DNA of 64,000 bases from Termitomyces sp. T153 (GCA_018296165.2 JACKQL020000012.1:620001-684000), one strand, 5' to 3'; counted from the stretch's first letter, positions 21,991-33,426 are shown. The notes: generated by a model not told the origin, from the letters alone. Program-made: numbers and translations.

Positions 21991-22821
21991 ACTTCAAGTC
22001 AAATGGAAACCAAGTTGTACATCTGTTACTGGCCTCATCATTGACAAGGCTGTTTCCAGTGTTACACCTGCACACTTTTAGATAGACGTAAGTTAGACCT
22101 AGGTTGCTTCCTTTATATTTTGCTGCTCACTAGTATGATGTATCAAACAGGATACCAAGGGCGCCAAGCCTTTTGCCCACGAAATGGTTCCCGATCTCAT
22201 TCGCATTAGATGGACTTGACAAACGTTTCAATAGCGATCAAAGAGGCTATCATAGTCTCATACGCGGTATATTCTTCTCTCCCGCTATACCGAATCCAGA
22301 TACCTGTGAAAAGGTGCTGCTGCATACCGAAAAAGCCCATGAAAAACGGGCCATAGGCATGGATTTGATTCACGAATTCTTTGTACTATCCTCGGATGTA
22401 GTCAAGAGAATCACACGAGATGGATTGCAACAGAGAGGATGGTGTTGCACGTAGGCTACATGAAATTGAACTTGATGAGGAGGACCGGAAACGGGTGGCT
22501 CAAAAGGAAGATCGAGAGCTTTATGAGCTCTGGGACTCCTTTATAAGGTGGGAGGATGTTGTTCCAAATTTGAAAATCGACCCCGGGGAACTGGACTGCA
22601 TGACATCCAAAAAGCTTGCAGGTCAACTGATTTTGCATCGTCGTTTGGAGTGGAACTCATACCAAGAGATACCTATTTCTCATAGGCCTGAGAGGCTCTA
22701 TTACTTAACACCTTCAAGGTATGGAGCACGCACCCACGAGGATAGATTGAAGGCAGTAAAGGCAGCAGTCCAACGATACCATGCTGCATGCAGGCAAAGA
22801 GAGGGCATGACAACCATTTAA

Positions 22822-23321
22822 TTCTTAAAGATATTATTCATCGCGATTAAAGAGTTTCACGATTGTTATATCTTCCAGTTGAATTGACTTTGACTTTGAA
22901 AGACATGATTGCAGGATGTGGTTCCATCCCAGCTAAATCATCGGTATGGACCAAAGTCGTCATCCAGGTGCGAAGGGCGGGTGTCTGACGGAGTGTGATA
23001 GTGTGATAGTACATGCAACGAAAAGTTCTGACCCCACTATAACGAGGATTAGCGTATCTACGTTATATAGTACACACTACGGCCAAATACAGGACTGCTA
23101 GAGGCGAGATGATCGCCTGCACGTTCTGGCCATGCTGGCATCTACATAGCGATTTGCCGTACGGACTTAATGTGTGGCTATGGTTTGAGGGCCATTTCTG
23201 TAGCCTCGCCCGCCTAGACAGACACCATCAGTCGTACCTCCATCCTGTAGTTAGGAGAAAGTACCACTGATGGGGTTTTGACTTCATCATATAAGCAACC
23301 GTTCTTTGAAGTCAAACGCCC
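22822..23321. other. Intergenic between CRN copies 2 and 3
   Basis: Contains the short duplication GTGTGATA-GTGTGATA near 22996-23012. No gene seen. Should include the promoter of CRN copy 3. Confidence 0.4.
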
Positions 23322-26300
23322 ATGGAGACCATTTTGAAGCCAGACAACCTCAACAATGATACAGCTGCTCAGCTACTTTCTTCGTCGGGTTCTGATTCCA
23401 TTCAGAACATCGAGGTTACCCTTGGCTCCCCTGAATCATTTGCTCGTCTGCTGAATCTGAACGAAGCTCGAGAAAGTAGAACAATCAAGAGCCGATGGAA
23501 ATTTCGACGATGCTTGGGAGAGCTGCCTTCGTATGTCACCTTCGAGATTACCATGTCAATTACTTACGCTCTTGAAACGACAGAATTCGCACGCCCCCAT
23601 GAACCACATAAATCATCATCTCTCCGCGGCAACGAAGTTCCCCTTATGCTGAGTGAAATTTCGCCAAACCTTCGAAATCTAGTCAATGGAAGAGTACAGT
23701 TTCCTTTTGGACGCTGAAAATCACTACGCTTTCTGATGTCGTTATGCTTGACTTGGATTCTTTGTTGAAGAGACTCGAATGCTTTTCGACGACTTAGGAA
23801 GCTTTCAGTAAGATCCTACACTGAGAAGACGTGTTTCAGATCTCTTTCACAGGGATCAAAACACGTCTGTCCATGTTCTACTAGAATACACCCATTCCCT
23901 CAACCCTTTTGCAGGTTTTTGGTCAATGCATCCGCCACCAGAAAGACTCGCTTGTTATGTAAAGGCCTGTGCAAAAACTGGGGTCTGTATTTTACAGCTC
24001 ATGTGGACGACGAAGAAGCCAAAACACTTCATTCGACATTACGACATGGTTTTGTTGACGAATATGATTTTGTGCGTCGACTTCCCGAGACATCCGCTCT
24101 AAGCTTCGATATAATCTTAGCCAAAAATCGCGAGATTGCAAATCGCCGATTTCCTGTGGTACTTCTGGTCCATTTACTCGTCTTGAGAGATTTCTTGAAG
24201 GCTGCGGTTTCCGAGTGTGGAACACTTGGGAGGATCTAAGACCTCGCTGGCTTCTTGCTCAAGTATGGCAACCATGTTGCAGACATACAGCAACATCTTT
24301 GGCGATCTTCTCGATGCGTTGGTATGGGAGTCTTCAACCTACGTTAATGAATGTCTGGCCAATGTATTGGAAGAGGTCCGAGTCCTGCTACCTGAGTCGA
24401 TCAAGAGGGAAGGCTATTCATTGTGATTGATGAGGCCAATGCGGCCATTACTCAACTTTGGTGTTCTGATCCAAATGATATGGAGGAATACCCAGCTCTT
24501 AGAGAAATAATCAATCTCTGGACAACCCAACTGGCCCCACTCGGTGTCCCGATCACCTTCGTTGTTGCTGGCACAGAAATCCCTACTCATTACTTTCCTC
24601 CGTCGTCAACCCAATGGAATGCTTGGAATTGTCATCGAATACCGGTGCCTTCGATATTCCAGAGCTGCAGAAAAGTTACCTTCTTTTGTTCCTTCCTCCC
24701 GACTCAATGGAAACGAAGAGCAGCCAAGCTCTCATAAATCGCGTATGGAATTGGTGCAGACCAAGGTACGCAGATCCTACTCATATCTCTCTTCTCAAAA
24801 GTGTGAACATTCTTACGCATTGTTCTCTTGTCGCTATGCTCCTTCAAGGTAAATATGTCCACACTCATGCAACTTTGAATGAGTGCATTGAAGGGTTCAT
24901 ATCATATCAAGTGCACGATAGAGACGAGTTCACTGCTACAGAGGGGCGATGTCAGATTTGTCCTTTCTTTCGTGGTATTGGCAAGGTCGTCGATCGTAAG
25001 ACTTGATATATACATCTTGTGAAACTTGCTTACCATAGTTCCAGTCTTTCCTCGAGTACAGTTCACGGCCCATGAAGTTATCTTTCATTATATTGTCACC
25101 GGGAAACATCCTCCATATCTTGGTATCAACAAAGTGGAACTGGTGATTTCTGGGGTTGACCGGTCTATTGATAATGACATGCAAGTCATAGCTCTGAATC
25201 AACCTGGGCCGACTATTGCTTCGGCGACTTGGCTCTCCAGAAGCAGTCGCTCTAGGGAAGAACGACATTCCTTGACATCTTTCCAAGGACTTTTGTTCTT
25301 ATTATCAAGACTGGCCCAATGGAGACAGATATGCTGCGCCAAATTATGTCGCTTTTTATTTCGTACATGTCTTTGCAAATGGGTGTGCATTAGGGGACAT
25401 CTTTACTGTACCGTCTCTTCCTTCATGGCTAGGGGATCCTTCACAGTCAGCTAATCTTCTTGTTCTACGGAAATATCAAAGGGGTAACATTCACGAGATG
25501 ATATTGGAAACTTCGGCATTATTCCCTACTGCCCCTCCCCTTGGTTTCGTAGCCTCCACAGCGGATGATGTTCTTGCATGGTTGAATCATGAGCGTGTCA
25601 GAGCATTTTGTTTATGTCCTTCTAACTGCGGAGCTCGTCCTGAGATTGAATCATAAAAATCTATCAGTTCTGCTGCGCACCGCTGGCCGAGATGCGCAAA
25701 CCCCATCTAATATAGACTTCTATCATGAATTCGGACATCTTACACCAATGGGCCTTTTTCACCACACTGTGAGTCTTTGACTTGCTTCTATCTGTATGTT
25801 GACGGAGACTCTGTTCAGGAGACCGAAATTTTGTCAGACCGCATCTTAGACGCCTCTGATAGCCTTCCCAACAGTATCGACAGCCGTGGTAGCCTATCCA
25901 CACTTCACGTTCTAGTATCATTCCCATCTGAACCAACCCTAACATCCAAAGTGGCTCATAAAGTGAAGCCTCCACCAGTGGCTACGCTGAATGTGACGAC
26001 GTTTGAATCCGTTACAGAAGCCATACAAGGGGCCGAAATCGTCGAAAGTTTGATATCCAGCATGCAGCACAGAAGCGATTCATTTACAGACGAAATGTCC
26101 AGCTCCCCACCATCTTCACGATCGAAAATCCTAGTCAAAAGGCCGATAGAGCATACCGAAACAGAATCGGTGTCGTATGTTTCTCCACCTCGGACCCGTT
26201 TGAAGTCCTCACGGACAAAGAAGAATGTACCTACGTCCTTCAGCCGAGCGGAGAAGAATGCTTCAAATCCTGATTTAGAAAGAGGTGTTGACACAATTCA

Positions 26301-26487
26301 CGAGACAAGCAGGAGAACATTGACTTCGTGTATAGTATCTCGACAAAAGGAAGCTGCTGCTTCTTCATCTCGTTCAGGACATCGAGCTGCACCGAATTTT
26401 CCCGGACCTTACGAATTTTCTGGGTACAAACAGCCGTCTGTATTAGAATATGCTATCTCAGAGAATGATGATTGTATGTGTAACTAA
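23322..26487 (+). CDS. Crinkler-like NTPase copy 3, altered Walker A, different C-terminus
   Basis: A diverged relative of copies 1 and 2 in many exons. The segment at 23915-23995 (NASATRKTRL then GLCKNWGLYFT) matches the Walker A region of copy 1, but the P-loop glycines are lost; Walker B is kept (VIDEANAAI, near 24425). A region near 24750 (RPRYADPT) matches RPRFVAAF of copy 1. The C-terminal region at 25290-25655 is well preserved in one frame (WPNGDRYAAPNYVAFYFVHV, LVLRKYQRGNIHEMILETSA) and has no QVK nuclease motif that I can see. A Ser-rich tail (25777-26487) follows. It may be a functional divergent member or a decaying copy; exon joins are uncertain. Its stop overlaps the stop of the opposite-strand neighbour by two bases. 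Confidence 0.5.
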
Positions 26488-27234
26488 TAGTCACTGTTTT
26501 CTCCATTCATCCCATTCATCCCGTTGGGTTGACCGTTAGCGCCATTTCCGCCATTACCTCCGTTGCCTCCATTCCCACCGTGGGCAACATTTCCACCGTT
26601 CCCACCATTTCCGCCGTTCCCGCCGTTCCCACCATTACCAGACCCATTACCACCATTCCCGCCGTTCCCCCCATTTCCTCCGTTGCCACCATTTTTTCCC
26701 CAATTTCCATTCCCGCCGTTACCGCCGTTGCCGCCATTGCCACCATTCCCGCCGTACTTTCCGTCTCCACCATTGCCTCCATTGCCACCGTTTCCGCCAT
26801 TCCCCCCGTTACCACCACGGGAGGAACCCCACGACCAACCACCACTACTCCGCCCACCGTTCCCACCATTGCCTCCGTTACCTCCATTACCACCATTACC
26901 ACCACGGGAGCCCCACGGCCAACCCCCGCTACTCCACCCACCGTTTCCGCCATTGCCGCCGTTTCCACCATTGCCGCCGTTGCCGCCGTAAGTAGGGCGA
27001 TTATTCCAATGTGACCATGAGTTCCAACGAGGCGAGGAATGCCAACTGTTGTAACCAGAGTTCCAATAGCCTCTCTGGCAAAGAAACTCGTCAAAAGGCT
27101 TATTACCTGAAGTGGACAATACGAACCTCTGCAAGTTCACCCCTGGGTACATTGATGGGAACTGCCAATACCGATGGTACGATGAGAGTGACCTGCCCGA
27201 GAATTGCGCAGAAGGCAAAGAGAGAGTACTTCAT
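26484..27234 (-). CDS. Secreted Gly/Asn-repeat protein
   Basis: Two exons (27234-27107, 27045-26484) give 229 aa. The first exon reads MKYSLFAFCAILGQ then VTLIVPSVLAVP, a good signal peptide with predicted cleavage after VLA, about residue 24. The intron is 61 nt. After an aromatic stretch (SWHSSPRWNSWSHWNNRP) nearly the whole mature protein is GGN repeats, broken by two GGWSxGS-type segments. A TATA box lies 89 nt upstream. Such repeats suggest an extracellular structural or surface protein; function is not predictable. The complementary strand is also open (a Pro/Phe-rich frame), an effect of the repeat. It is convergent with CRN copy 3. Confidence 0.75.
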
Positions 27235-27322
27235 TTTTTCTGAGTGAAAGGGAGTGACGAAGGGAGCGATGCAGTTCTCGAAGGTGGGTCGGAACTTTGA
27301 CTCGCCATGATGGCGAATGCAA

Positions 27323-27332
27323 CCTTTTTATA
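27323..27332 (-). promoter_or_regulatory. TATA box of the Gly/Asn-repeat gene
   Basis: TATAAAAAGG on the minus strand, 89 nt before the start codon. A consensus TATA suggests a regulated, highly expressed gene. Confidence 0.6.
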
Positions 27333-27713
27333 CCTGTAAGGTGACCCACTCTGGCTGTTGAGGCAGTGAGCAACTACAAAGGCGATGACCAAGCTCACGA
27401 TCGTGCGTGAGCATATGATTCCATGGTCCAGCCACTTGAGAGAAAGAAGTGAGACCACGCCACACAAGAAAGGGGCTAGGAGCAAATAGGGACTCTTTCC
27501 TAAACCTTCGCCGCATCTTCTGCCAATTTGGGAGATTTAGGAGTAATGAGAAACAATGAACACGTGAAAGGGGTCGGGCTGCACATAAAAAAGCACAAAC
27601 CAATCGACCCAATATCTTGAAAGATATATCCTAGTAAGTATTGGGTTTTCAGGGTATACAATTCTGGTATCCAAGCCAAAAACAACAATAAAGAAAATAG
27701 TCGAGAGCTAGAC
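27333..27713. other. Intergenic, no gene seen
   Basis: Between the start of the repeat-protein gene and the stop of VPS41, both minus strand. No exon recognised. Confidence 0.45.
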
Positions 27714-30700
27714 TCATGTCCGTTGTCCTTCGCATTTCTGATAACAAACAGGACACCCTTGTCTGATCCTCGATCTAGCTATCGACTCGCTGGACGGATA
27801 CCATGATTATCAGTTTTTTTGTTTCAGATGAGGATGCAAGGCAAATCACTGACAATGCGATTCTTCCGCTAAGTCCAATAGCACCATTACTTAGACCTAC
27901 AATACGTAGAGCAGGATCGGGTTGATGAGGTAGTTGGTCGCCTCCGACGGCACAGTGGGCATGTATCACATGGCGACACAAGAACAAAAGGAGAAGTGAT
28001 TGTGGATTGTCTTGCAGGGAATGTGAACAAATCGGACAAGTATTCTTTGCTGTTGCGATGGTTAGGACTTGGATAGCAACCTTAAGCTAGTCTAGCAAAA
28101 CTCACCACTAAGGAAAAATCCGCTTGTCTGGTTCTTCTGCAACTGTAGCGATAAATCTAAGATGTCGCTGTTCATAATCGCCTGGCAGCCTTCAAGCAAA
28201 GAGATTTGAAGATGGAAATCCTGAAGTATCTTAATTAGTGCCTCCTTCAGCCCAGGAATCTCCAGTCCATTCTTAATACGTCGAATGAGCCTGATTGGAC
28301 TGATTTCGACTCCGACATTCTCTAAAAGACCACGAATGAAAGCTTGAAGATCGACGTTAGGATGATCTCAGAAAATACACTCGTCACTCACTTGGTCTTG
28401 TTTCCGAATATTTGAGAAGATCTTCCCATAAATCGTCATCACCTTGCTCTTTTGCAAACTCGATGGCCTACGCAGAAAATGTAAGGATCAAATCTTCGTT
28501 GACGGAACTAGCTACACTTACTCTGTGGACATCGCCGAGTCGTTCAATGATGAGCATCAATGCCTTCTTGTTATTTCCCATCCTGCCCAGCAGGAAAACC
28601 ATTTCTGGTACCAAGTCTCTTTCCTGACACACATTATAGGCCTACAAAAGGGTAGATCAGCATTGAAATTTGAGAGGGTAGGACGATGTCATACCATCTC
28701 AAGGTTGTAATAATTACTTGCACGCAAGAAATCAATTAATCGAGGTGTAGCGTATTCCGCATACAATTTTACCTGTACATTCATTCAGTTGGATGAATTT
28801 AGGGACAAGCCAACACTGCCGACCTGTAGGTCTGCAAAGTCTGAGACCAGATTTGGGTCTTTTTCCATCACCAACGCATCGAGATAGAGGAAGAGATAGT
28901 ATGGGCTACTCTCGAGCTGCTGTACGACACGCCCGATCTAGAACGGATATAAGCGATCAAAATAAAATAAATTATCAGTTACAAGAAAGACCTTACAGGT
29001 ATTGAGTGTATGTTGTTGACGAGAAGTGTGATCGCATCGCTTCGTTGGTCATCAAGCACTTGCCCATCACGCTTGCGTTGTTTTCTAAGTTCATCATCAA
29101 ATTGCACGAGGAGTAGAACTTGATCTTGCACGTCAGTGAACAAGTTGTGTTCTCGAATGAGATCAAAGACGTTCGGTCTTCGTAGCCTTAGGAAGTAAGG
29201 CAAGGCTTTGCCAGGCTGGCGATTTGCAGTATACCTTCACGGGAGAGAAGTTGCAGGTTAACAGTGAAGTGCACTTAACATGACAGATACGTACAAGTCT
29301 GCTAGACATTCCATGAGGAGCTTAGAACCCGGGCTTGAAGATATCGTCGACGATGTAGAGGCCGTCTTCTCTAGCTCTGATCGAACAGCGACGATAACTG
29401 CATCAATGTTGTAGATCTCTCTTGGCCATTCCTTGATTGTTCTGAGGAGAGTCTATGACCAATCATCAAGCACTGGCCGGTATCAATTAAGCGACCATAC
29501 CTCTCGGTCATGTGTCAGGAAATGAGCTAGCATCATCTCATATACAACGTGGTCCAAACGCGGAGTTTCAGTGGGAACATAAGGAATAATCGCCTAAAGC
29601 ATAATAATCAGTAAAAATGATGACGAAAAGCCGCTATGAACATTCACCTGAAGTTGATGTTTTTCTGCAAAAATGAAAATCCAATCTTCCCAGCGCTTTG
29701 GTTCTTGACCGCACACCTTCGGGGTCAGTTGTGCAGCTTTTGCAAAGTCGCCTGGCATGACGAATTGGTAAGGCAAATATACAACATGGCCATAAAACTA
29801 ACCTTCGCTGACAAGATGCTCAATATATCGTTGCCCAATTTCAACCACATTCAAGGACGCCTCTTTAGCAACCTGGGGTGTCTCAGCCTCAATGACTTCC
29901 ATGTCAAGCAACGCCTCTTCATATCTCTTTCGTTGAACGAGCCAAGCAACGTGATCCATTCGATCCCTCGGTTTGACAAGAACGAGATCTCTGGGACTCA
30001 TGACGACATAAGACCGTCCCTCATCTGAGCCAGAATCGCTACCGAGGACATCACAAAGGGTATAATCGTTGCACCCCCACAGATGGTAATCCGTAATGCT
30101 CAATGCATCAGCCGCGAGCTCCTCGCCTGCGCGTGAAATAATACGAAGTTCAGGACGCTCGGCAGCTTTGCGCGCCTGTTTGGCACGGTCATCCGTTCTT
30201 TCGTCGGAGAAAGTATCCGGAGGACTGTAAGCGACGATGAGGAATGATGTCAACGAGAGTGAAGATGGGGTTGTAGAGATGACAGAGGCGGAATCACTAG
30301 CGAGCACCAACGCTTGTGATGGGGACGAAACCGAAGTCGAGATTGGATGTGGTATGATACCGGCTATCATGCAATCCAACTGGAAGACGGCGGTGATTTC
30401 AACGATGAATGGTGGCAAGGTTGCATTGTTGGATGTCTTAGGCCTCGCCCGGATGCGTGCAACCTTGATACGATCCGCCCAGGCGATGAGTAGTGTCGAA
30501 TCGTCTTGCCATTTGAGCGTGCACTTGAAAAGATCAGCTCTGGGGCTTTCTTCCGGCCGGTCAATGAACGTAATACGCGTCTGTGAGACGTAGTCGTAGA
30601 TTTTGACGCCCTGGTATAATATAAGCTCAAAAGAGGTTATTAAAAGCAAAGAATATACTCACAAGATCGTTCGCCCATGCAATAAGTCTACTTCTCCATC

Positions 30701-31519
30701 GAACCTGCCATATCGGCCCTTCTGAAGAGTGCAAAACGGTTTCCTTGTGACCTAGCCACCCTTTCTCGTATAGAACCAAATTACCAGCAAGGCCACCGCA
30801 TACGAATGATCGTGTATTGCGTTTCGCAAAATTCGGTTCAAGAGCCACTGTACGCATCGGACGCTTGAGATCAAACGAATATGTTTCCGCCGTAGACATG
30901 GAACGAATGACGACCTGTCCTGGGGGTCAAGCATAAAGAGCAATATGTAGGCAATTCATTCATTCACTCACCGTCCATGGATGCAGTAGCCACAAAGTCT
31001 GCAGTTGCATCCATCGAGATGTCAATGACAGACGCCATATGAGGCTTGTACGACTTTATCCGCTTGCCAGTGAGGTCAAGAATGTGCACGATGCCTGCAT
31101 GAGTCCCAAGCGCCTGTCGAACGACATGAGACTGTGTTGGTCTGTGAATACGTTGTCTGTACCATAAGCTTGTTCGCAACGACAAGTGTCGAGGCGGAAT
31201 CTTTCTTGAGCAGGTCTGGCACCGCGCCCAAAATTCGTTCGTACTTGAGTGATGGCTCGTCATCATCCGAGTCGTCGTCCCCGTCATTGTCGTCGTCTTC
31301 CTCGTCCTCGTCCTCTTCCTCGTCCTCTTCTCCTTCTTCTCCTCCTCCTTCGTCCTCTTCGTCCTCTTCATCCTCGTCAGGAGACTCAGTCGTGTCAGAG
31401 CAAATCATCCCTCGGTCATCTTTCTTGGTCAACAATGCCGAGTCGTCCGTCAGGCTTGAAATAACCTCTTTCTCGTTGCCATCAGCAATTCCAACATTCA
31501 ATGAATCAGCCGAGGCCAT
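27714..31519 (-). CDS. VPS41: HOPS complex subunit VPS41
   Basis: Fifteen exons run from 31519 to 27714 and sum to 1017 aa. After an acidic Asp/Glu tract (residues about 45-90) come N-terminal WD40-like repeats (ALGTHAGIVHILDLTGKRI, FVCGGLAGNLVLY, IWQVRWRSRLIAWAND). Then helical clathrin-repeat sequence (GKALPYFLRLRRPNVFDLIR, LVPEMVFLLGRMGNNKKAL, DDDLWEDLLKYSE). The C-terminus has a RING-type zinc site (CPICSHSL, LCRHVIHAHC, and after the last intron QGCPVCYQKC). VPS41 joins HOPS and AP-3 vesicles for fusion at the vacuole. The last exon (27789-27714) is easily missed; without it the final CxxC pair is lost. The acidic tract in front of the propeller is also known from yeast VPS41. Confidence 0.95.
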
Positions 31520-31709
31520 TACATAGAGAGCGCCAGAGATGTGATGATCGAATGGTTCATTGACGAATTCACATAAGTAAATCGTGGGAATTACGATATT
31601 AAAAGCAGCAAGAAATGACCGGTGACCATTCACATACACCTGGAAGACTGTTGTCTTTTTCTTCGCACTACAACATGAAAAGTATACTAAACTACAGAGA
31701 TCACAAAAA

Positions 31710-33233
31710 TCATGACCAACCACGGACAGCGCCTCTTCCACCGCCATGACCGCGCTCTTTCTCGATCACAAACATTGCATCTCGCATGGTAACCAGAGTC
31801 CGAGTATCTTCCTCCTCCGGCGCGGTTGTCGGTGTTGCCGACTTTTTCGTAGACACGTACGGCCGTGCCCAAGAACTGGTCGTTGTAGCCCCAGCCGCAG
31901 GTGTCGCCGTCACAGGCGTAGTCGTACTTCCACTTGGATTAGGCGAGCTACTCGCAGCAGCAGTGGTGCTTGTATTCATCGTCGTCGTCGTCGTCGTCGT
32001 CGTAGGAGCAGCCTTCCCCTTTGCCGGCGTGGTAGCCGCGGCATTCGATGCGTTCATCCACGCATACCTTCCACCCAACCCCGCCGCTTGCGTCGCAACC
32101 GCATTCGACATCTTCTTCCTCACATCCTCCGACATATTCCTCGCTGTAACACCCGGCCCTTCCTTTTTCCTCTTCTTCTTTGCTCCACCCTCTACATCAT
32201 CAAATCCATCCAACGACAAGGAGTTTGCAGTCCCATTCGCCTGTGCCGCGAGTGCAGCAGCATGGGCAGCTGCCATATCCTGCCTTTCCTTCCTCTCTCT
32301 CCGGATCCTTGTCTCATCTTCATGCTCGACCTTCTCCAGCGCTGCCAGCTGCTTCGCAACATCGCTCCGTACGACAATACTCCACATCGGCGAATTGTCT
32401 TCATACAACGAAGCAGGGCGGTCGAATTGAGTGTCATTGCGGTGGTGCGAGGCGGTTATCATGGCTGTCACGAGGTCCTGCAGCCGCGCACGGAGTGCGA
32501 GTGCCATGTAATTCGTTGAGTCGTCAGGTATTTTAGTGATCTTGTGTTGAGTGCCGATAGAGCGCATGGTAGCGCCGAGGATGCGTGTGTCAAATGAGGG
32601 TGTGGCGGGTTGTTTCCGTGAACGGTCTTCGAATGAGCGGTAGGTGGGTTGTTGTTCGTGTGTTCGTTGAAGTGTTTCTTCCTCTGCCTAAGGATGCCTC
32701 GTCTGAGCAAGAAATGAAACTGAAAGGGCATAAAACACACCCGTAGATCGACACCAGCACTACCAAGAGCATCATTCAACTTGGAAATATCTGTTGTGTC
32801 TATGCTCGAGCTCGCTGCAGGCGGTGCGGGGGCTATTGGGCGATGGACATTCGCTGTTGTCGCTGTGGTTTGAGCAGTAGCAGTGGCAGTAGCAGTGGCA
32901 GTGGCTTGCGCCTGTTGCGCGATTGCAGCGGCGTAGGCACCATAATTGTATGTTGCCTGCGGATAATGAGTTGCATATTGGTAGTGCTGGTACGGCGTTG
33001 TCCTGTATTTGAGACTCAACATAGTTTAGAGTCACAAAGATATCTGTTTTACGTAGCATGCGCAGTCTGTTGCTGCAATGCGGGATCAATAGGTATTTCT
33101 AGAGAATGTACGGTTCAGTACGAGTCTCCTCGACAAAATAAGAGGTCTCACGAGATGTTGTCGCCCACTGCGGTGTTGTATAGGTTGGCGCTGGCGTTGG
33201 CACGGGTGTTGAGGATTCAGACTCTGTCTTCAT
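31710..33233 (-). CDS. TAF4: TFIID subunit TAF4
   Basis: Four exons (33233-33152, 33098-33053, 33002-32741, 32687-31710) give 455 aa. The N-terminus is Pro/Gln/Ala/Thr-rich. The TAF4 homology region starts at about residue 113 with DISKLNDALGSAGVDLR, continues through RSFEDRSRKQPATPSFDT, and STNYMALALRARLQDLVTAM. A basic stretch KKKRKKEG (about residue 290) may be a nuclear signal. The C-terminal segment (TLVTMRDAMFVIEKERGHGG) is the conserved TAF4 end. TAF4 pairs with TAF12 through histone folds and stabilises TFIID at Pol II promoters. It ends 190 nt before the VPS41 start on the same strand and is head-to-head with the nucleoporin gene. Confidence 0.93.
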
Positions 33234-33426
33234 GGCTATATCAAGTCTATTGACTCGTTATAGATATTAGATTGTCAAAAAAGGCCTGTTTCTGCAGAAC
33301 AAAGCTCGTTTCTGCAGGAAAGCGCGAAACACAGCGAGGTCGCTGTCAAAGAGAGGAATGAGTCAGTCACGTGAGGTTCTACCTTTCCCTTCGACTCCAA
33401 CGTTCCCCTCGCTCTCGTTGTCGACG
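33234..33426. promoter_or_regulatory. Compact bidirectional promoter, TAF4 / NUP42
   Basis: 193 nt between divergent start codons. Contains CTGTTTCTGCAGAAC and CTCGTTTCTGCAGGAA as an imperfect tandem near 33287-33320. No TATA box seen. Confidence 0.5.

Larger units (their letters stand above)
18085..22821 (+). pseudogene. Crinkler-like NTPase copy 2, inactivated
   Basis: Homologous to copy 1 over its length: LEIPTIHS at 18446, the NTPase region 18715-19610, RPRFVAAFIQY at 19610, FDEPMAFLAAEHWI at 20022, and a C-terminal module at 22170-22821 (NPDTCEKVL, LILHRRLEW). It is broken in several ways. The Walker A glycine before Lys is Arg (GARKS) and the Walker B Glu is Lys (VIDKAQ). An in-frame TGA at 20423-20425 sits where copy 1 has Arg. 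Phase is lost around 19860-19960. A 1459-bp LTR element is inserted inside the nuclease motif, between the strand and its QVK. The part from 18282 to 22085 is almost free of CpG. The last module lies outside that block and is less decayed. Confidence 0.8.

Noticed and set aside
26529..27014. Plus-strand Pro/Phe-rich and Thr/Val-rich frames
   Set aside because: Mirror images of the GGN repeat on the other strand. The minus strand has signal peptide, intron and TATA box; the plus strand has none.
31134..31526. Plus-strand poly-Ser frame over the VPS41 acidic tract
   Set aside because: Antisense of GAC/GAG repeats; VPS41 exon 1 accounts for the sequence.
4886..33233. TAF11 and TAF4 as a functional TFIID gene cluster
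   Set aside because: They are 26 kb apart with unrelated genes and the CRN island in between; co-location is more likely chance.
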